Shown: positions 5,757-6,458 of the stretch, piece after piece
How positions within the stretch are numbered: the first letter of the stretch is position 1
Layout of the letters: each line of letters starts with the position of its first letter
From: Actinomycetes bacterium
GTDB taxonomy: Bacteria; Actinomycetota; Actinomycetes; Actinomycetales; Microbacteriaceae
Direction: 5' to 3'
NCBI GenBank assembly: GCA_023386365.1
Contig: JAEWJX010000071.1
Span: 1-6,458, forward strand
DNA: 6,458 bases
Made by a program: the position numbers and the translations under genes
The notes under the pieces: generated by a model
Databases searched by the model: none
Told to the model about the DNA's origin: nothing
What the model saw: the letters and a program-made list of their open reading frames with translations, nothing else

Positions 5757-6407
5757 GTGCCCGACACCCTCACCGATACGCGCGACCTTCCCGCGACCCT
5801 GATCCGCAACGAGCCCATGCAGGCCCGCAGCACGGCGCGACTCGCCGCACTGCTCGACGCCGCCGCTGCCGTCGTCGACGAGATCGGATACGAGCGGCTC
5901 ACCACCGCGATGGTCGCGGACGGCGCCGGCGCGTCGATCGGAACCGTCTACCGCTACTTTCCCGACCGCATCGCGGTGCTGCAGAGCCTCGCCGCCCGCA
6001 ACGAGGAGCGCGCCACCGAGCGGGTGCTCGCGCAGGTCGCCGACGAGGCGCACGGCGACTGGCTCGCCGCCCTGTCGTCGTCGTTCGACGCCTTCGTCGA
6101 CCTGTTCCGCACCGAGCCGGGCTTCGCGTCGTTGCGCCTCGGCGACGTGCTCGACCTGCGTCCCGCCGAGGGCTCGCCCCGCAACTCGGTCATGGCGAAC
6201 ACCATCTTCGACGCGCTCTCCGCCCGCTTCGGCCTCGCCGACGACGCGAAGCTGCGTTCCGGGTTCGAGGTGGCGATCGAGACCACCGACGCCCTCGTGG
6301 CCCGCGCGTTCGCACGCGACCCGAAGGGCGACGCCGAACGCCTGGATGCGGCGCGCACCGCCGTCGGGCAGGTCATCGCGACCTACCTCCCGCTTCCGCC
6401 GCGCTGA
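5757..6407 (+). CDS. TetR/AcrR-family transcriptional regulator
   Basis: A 216-residue DNA-binding repressor of normal TetR length. The N-terminal domain runs from about 25 to 71: a first helix (ARLAALLDAAAAVVDEIGYE) and the helix-turn-helix LTTAMVADGAGASIGTVYRY at 48-67, ending YRYFPDR, the family signature. The remaining two thirds are an all-helical ligand and dimer domain with FRTEPGFASLRLGDVLDLRP in the middle; the ligand cannot be predicted. Translation begins at GTG 5757 behind GAGGAG, with TAGAAT upstream. Transcribed away from the DUF2183 gene, it most likely represses its own promoter and possibly the neighbour's, since the whole shared control region is 82 bases. Unlike most genes here it has a conventional leader and only one GGATGC hexamer. 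Targets further downstream cannot be excluded because the window ends 51 bases after the stop. Confidence 0.93.
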   Translation: MPDTLTDTRDLPATLIRNEPMQARSTARLAALLDAAAAVVDEIGYERLTTAMVADGAGASIGTVYRYFPDRIAVLQSLAARNEERATERVLAQVADEAHGDWLAALSSSFDAFVDLFRTEPGFASLRLGDVLDLRPAEGSPRNSVMANTIFDALSARFGLADDAKLRSGFEVAIETTDALVARAFARDPKGDAERLDAARTAVGQVIATYLPLPPR

Positions 6408-6458
6408 CAACCGGCCCCACCGCTTCACCAGACGACGCCCCCACCAAGCCGGCCGGGG
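6408..6458. other. Non-coding tail at the window edge
   Basis: CCGGCC at 6411-6416 can pair with GGCCGG at 6451-6456 across a 34-base loop, and CCGGCCGG at 6449-6456 is itself palindromic. A terminator after the TetR gene is possible but the sequence is cut off. I see no gene start here on the plus strand. Confidence 0.3.

Noticed and set aside
5514..6428. A 304-codon minus-strand open frame opposite the TetR gene and the intergenic region
   Set aside because: No domain signature; it spans a clear promoter, ribosome binding site and divergent gene starts.
6370..6458. Possible C-terminal end of a minus-strand gene entering from the right edge
   Set aside because: One minus frame stays open to a stop near 6370 with an Ala/Gly/Val-rich translation, but the stretch is too short and overlaps the TetR 3' end, so it cannot be supported.
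1..6458. Mobile element, CRISPR array, tRNA, rRNA or phage traces
   Set aside because: No terminal inverted repeats, transposase or integrase frame, spaced direct repeats or RNA gene signatures were seen; base composition appears uniform.

Overview
The window is high-GC DNA (roughly 70% by eye) with dense, short-gapped genes and strong G/C at third codon positions. Gene content (MalF/MalG-type sugar permeases, a GH3 lipoprotein, an HTH_42 protein, a DUF2183/App1 protein, a TetR regulator), leaderless-looking starts and a marked excess of the hexamer GGATGC all suggest an actinobacterium. Microbacteriaceae (Microbacterium-like) is my best guess, made from style and not from any database match.

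Layout: (1) 42-1957, two sugar ABC permease genes on the plus strand, joined by a one-base stop/start overlap; they are probably the end of a cassette whose substrate-binding protein lies upstream of the window. (2) 1978-3168, plus strand, a GH3 (NagZ-type) lipoprotein 20 bases after the second permease, with a promoter-like element ending six bases before its ATG. (3) 3170-3208, an imperfect hairpin between convergent genes, a candidate bidirectional terminator. (4) 3206-4270, minus strand, an HTH_42 winged-helix protein with the QxQ signature of AlkZ/YcaQ-type DNA glycosylases. (5) 4305-4556, minus strand, an 83-residue two-helix membrane protein of unknown function. (6) 4619-5674, minus strand, a DUF2183/App1-type HAD phosphatase. 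(7) 5757-6407, plus strand, a TetR-family repressor divergent from gene 6. The last 51 bases hold no gene I can support.

How the genes may work together: the secreted, lipid-anchored GH3 enzyme could release N-acetylglucosamine or another beta-linked sugar outside the membrane, and the adjacent permease pair would import the sugars. The TetR protein probably controls itself and perhaps the divergent phosphatase gene. The HTH_42 gene and the small membrane gene look like independent chromosomal genes.

I see no mobile element, CRISPR array, RNA gene or clearly novel multi-gene system. The most interesting signals are a shared leaderless-promoter geometry at three genes, a perfect palindrome lying across a promoter, the candidate crosslink-repair glycosylase, and a roughly six-fold excess of GGATGC on both strands.
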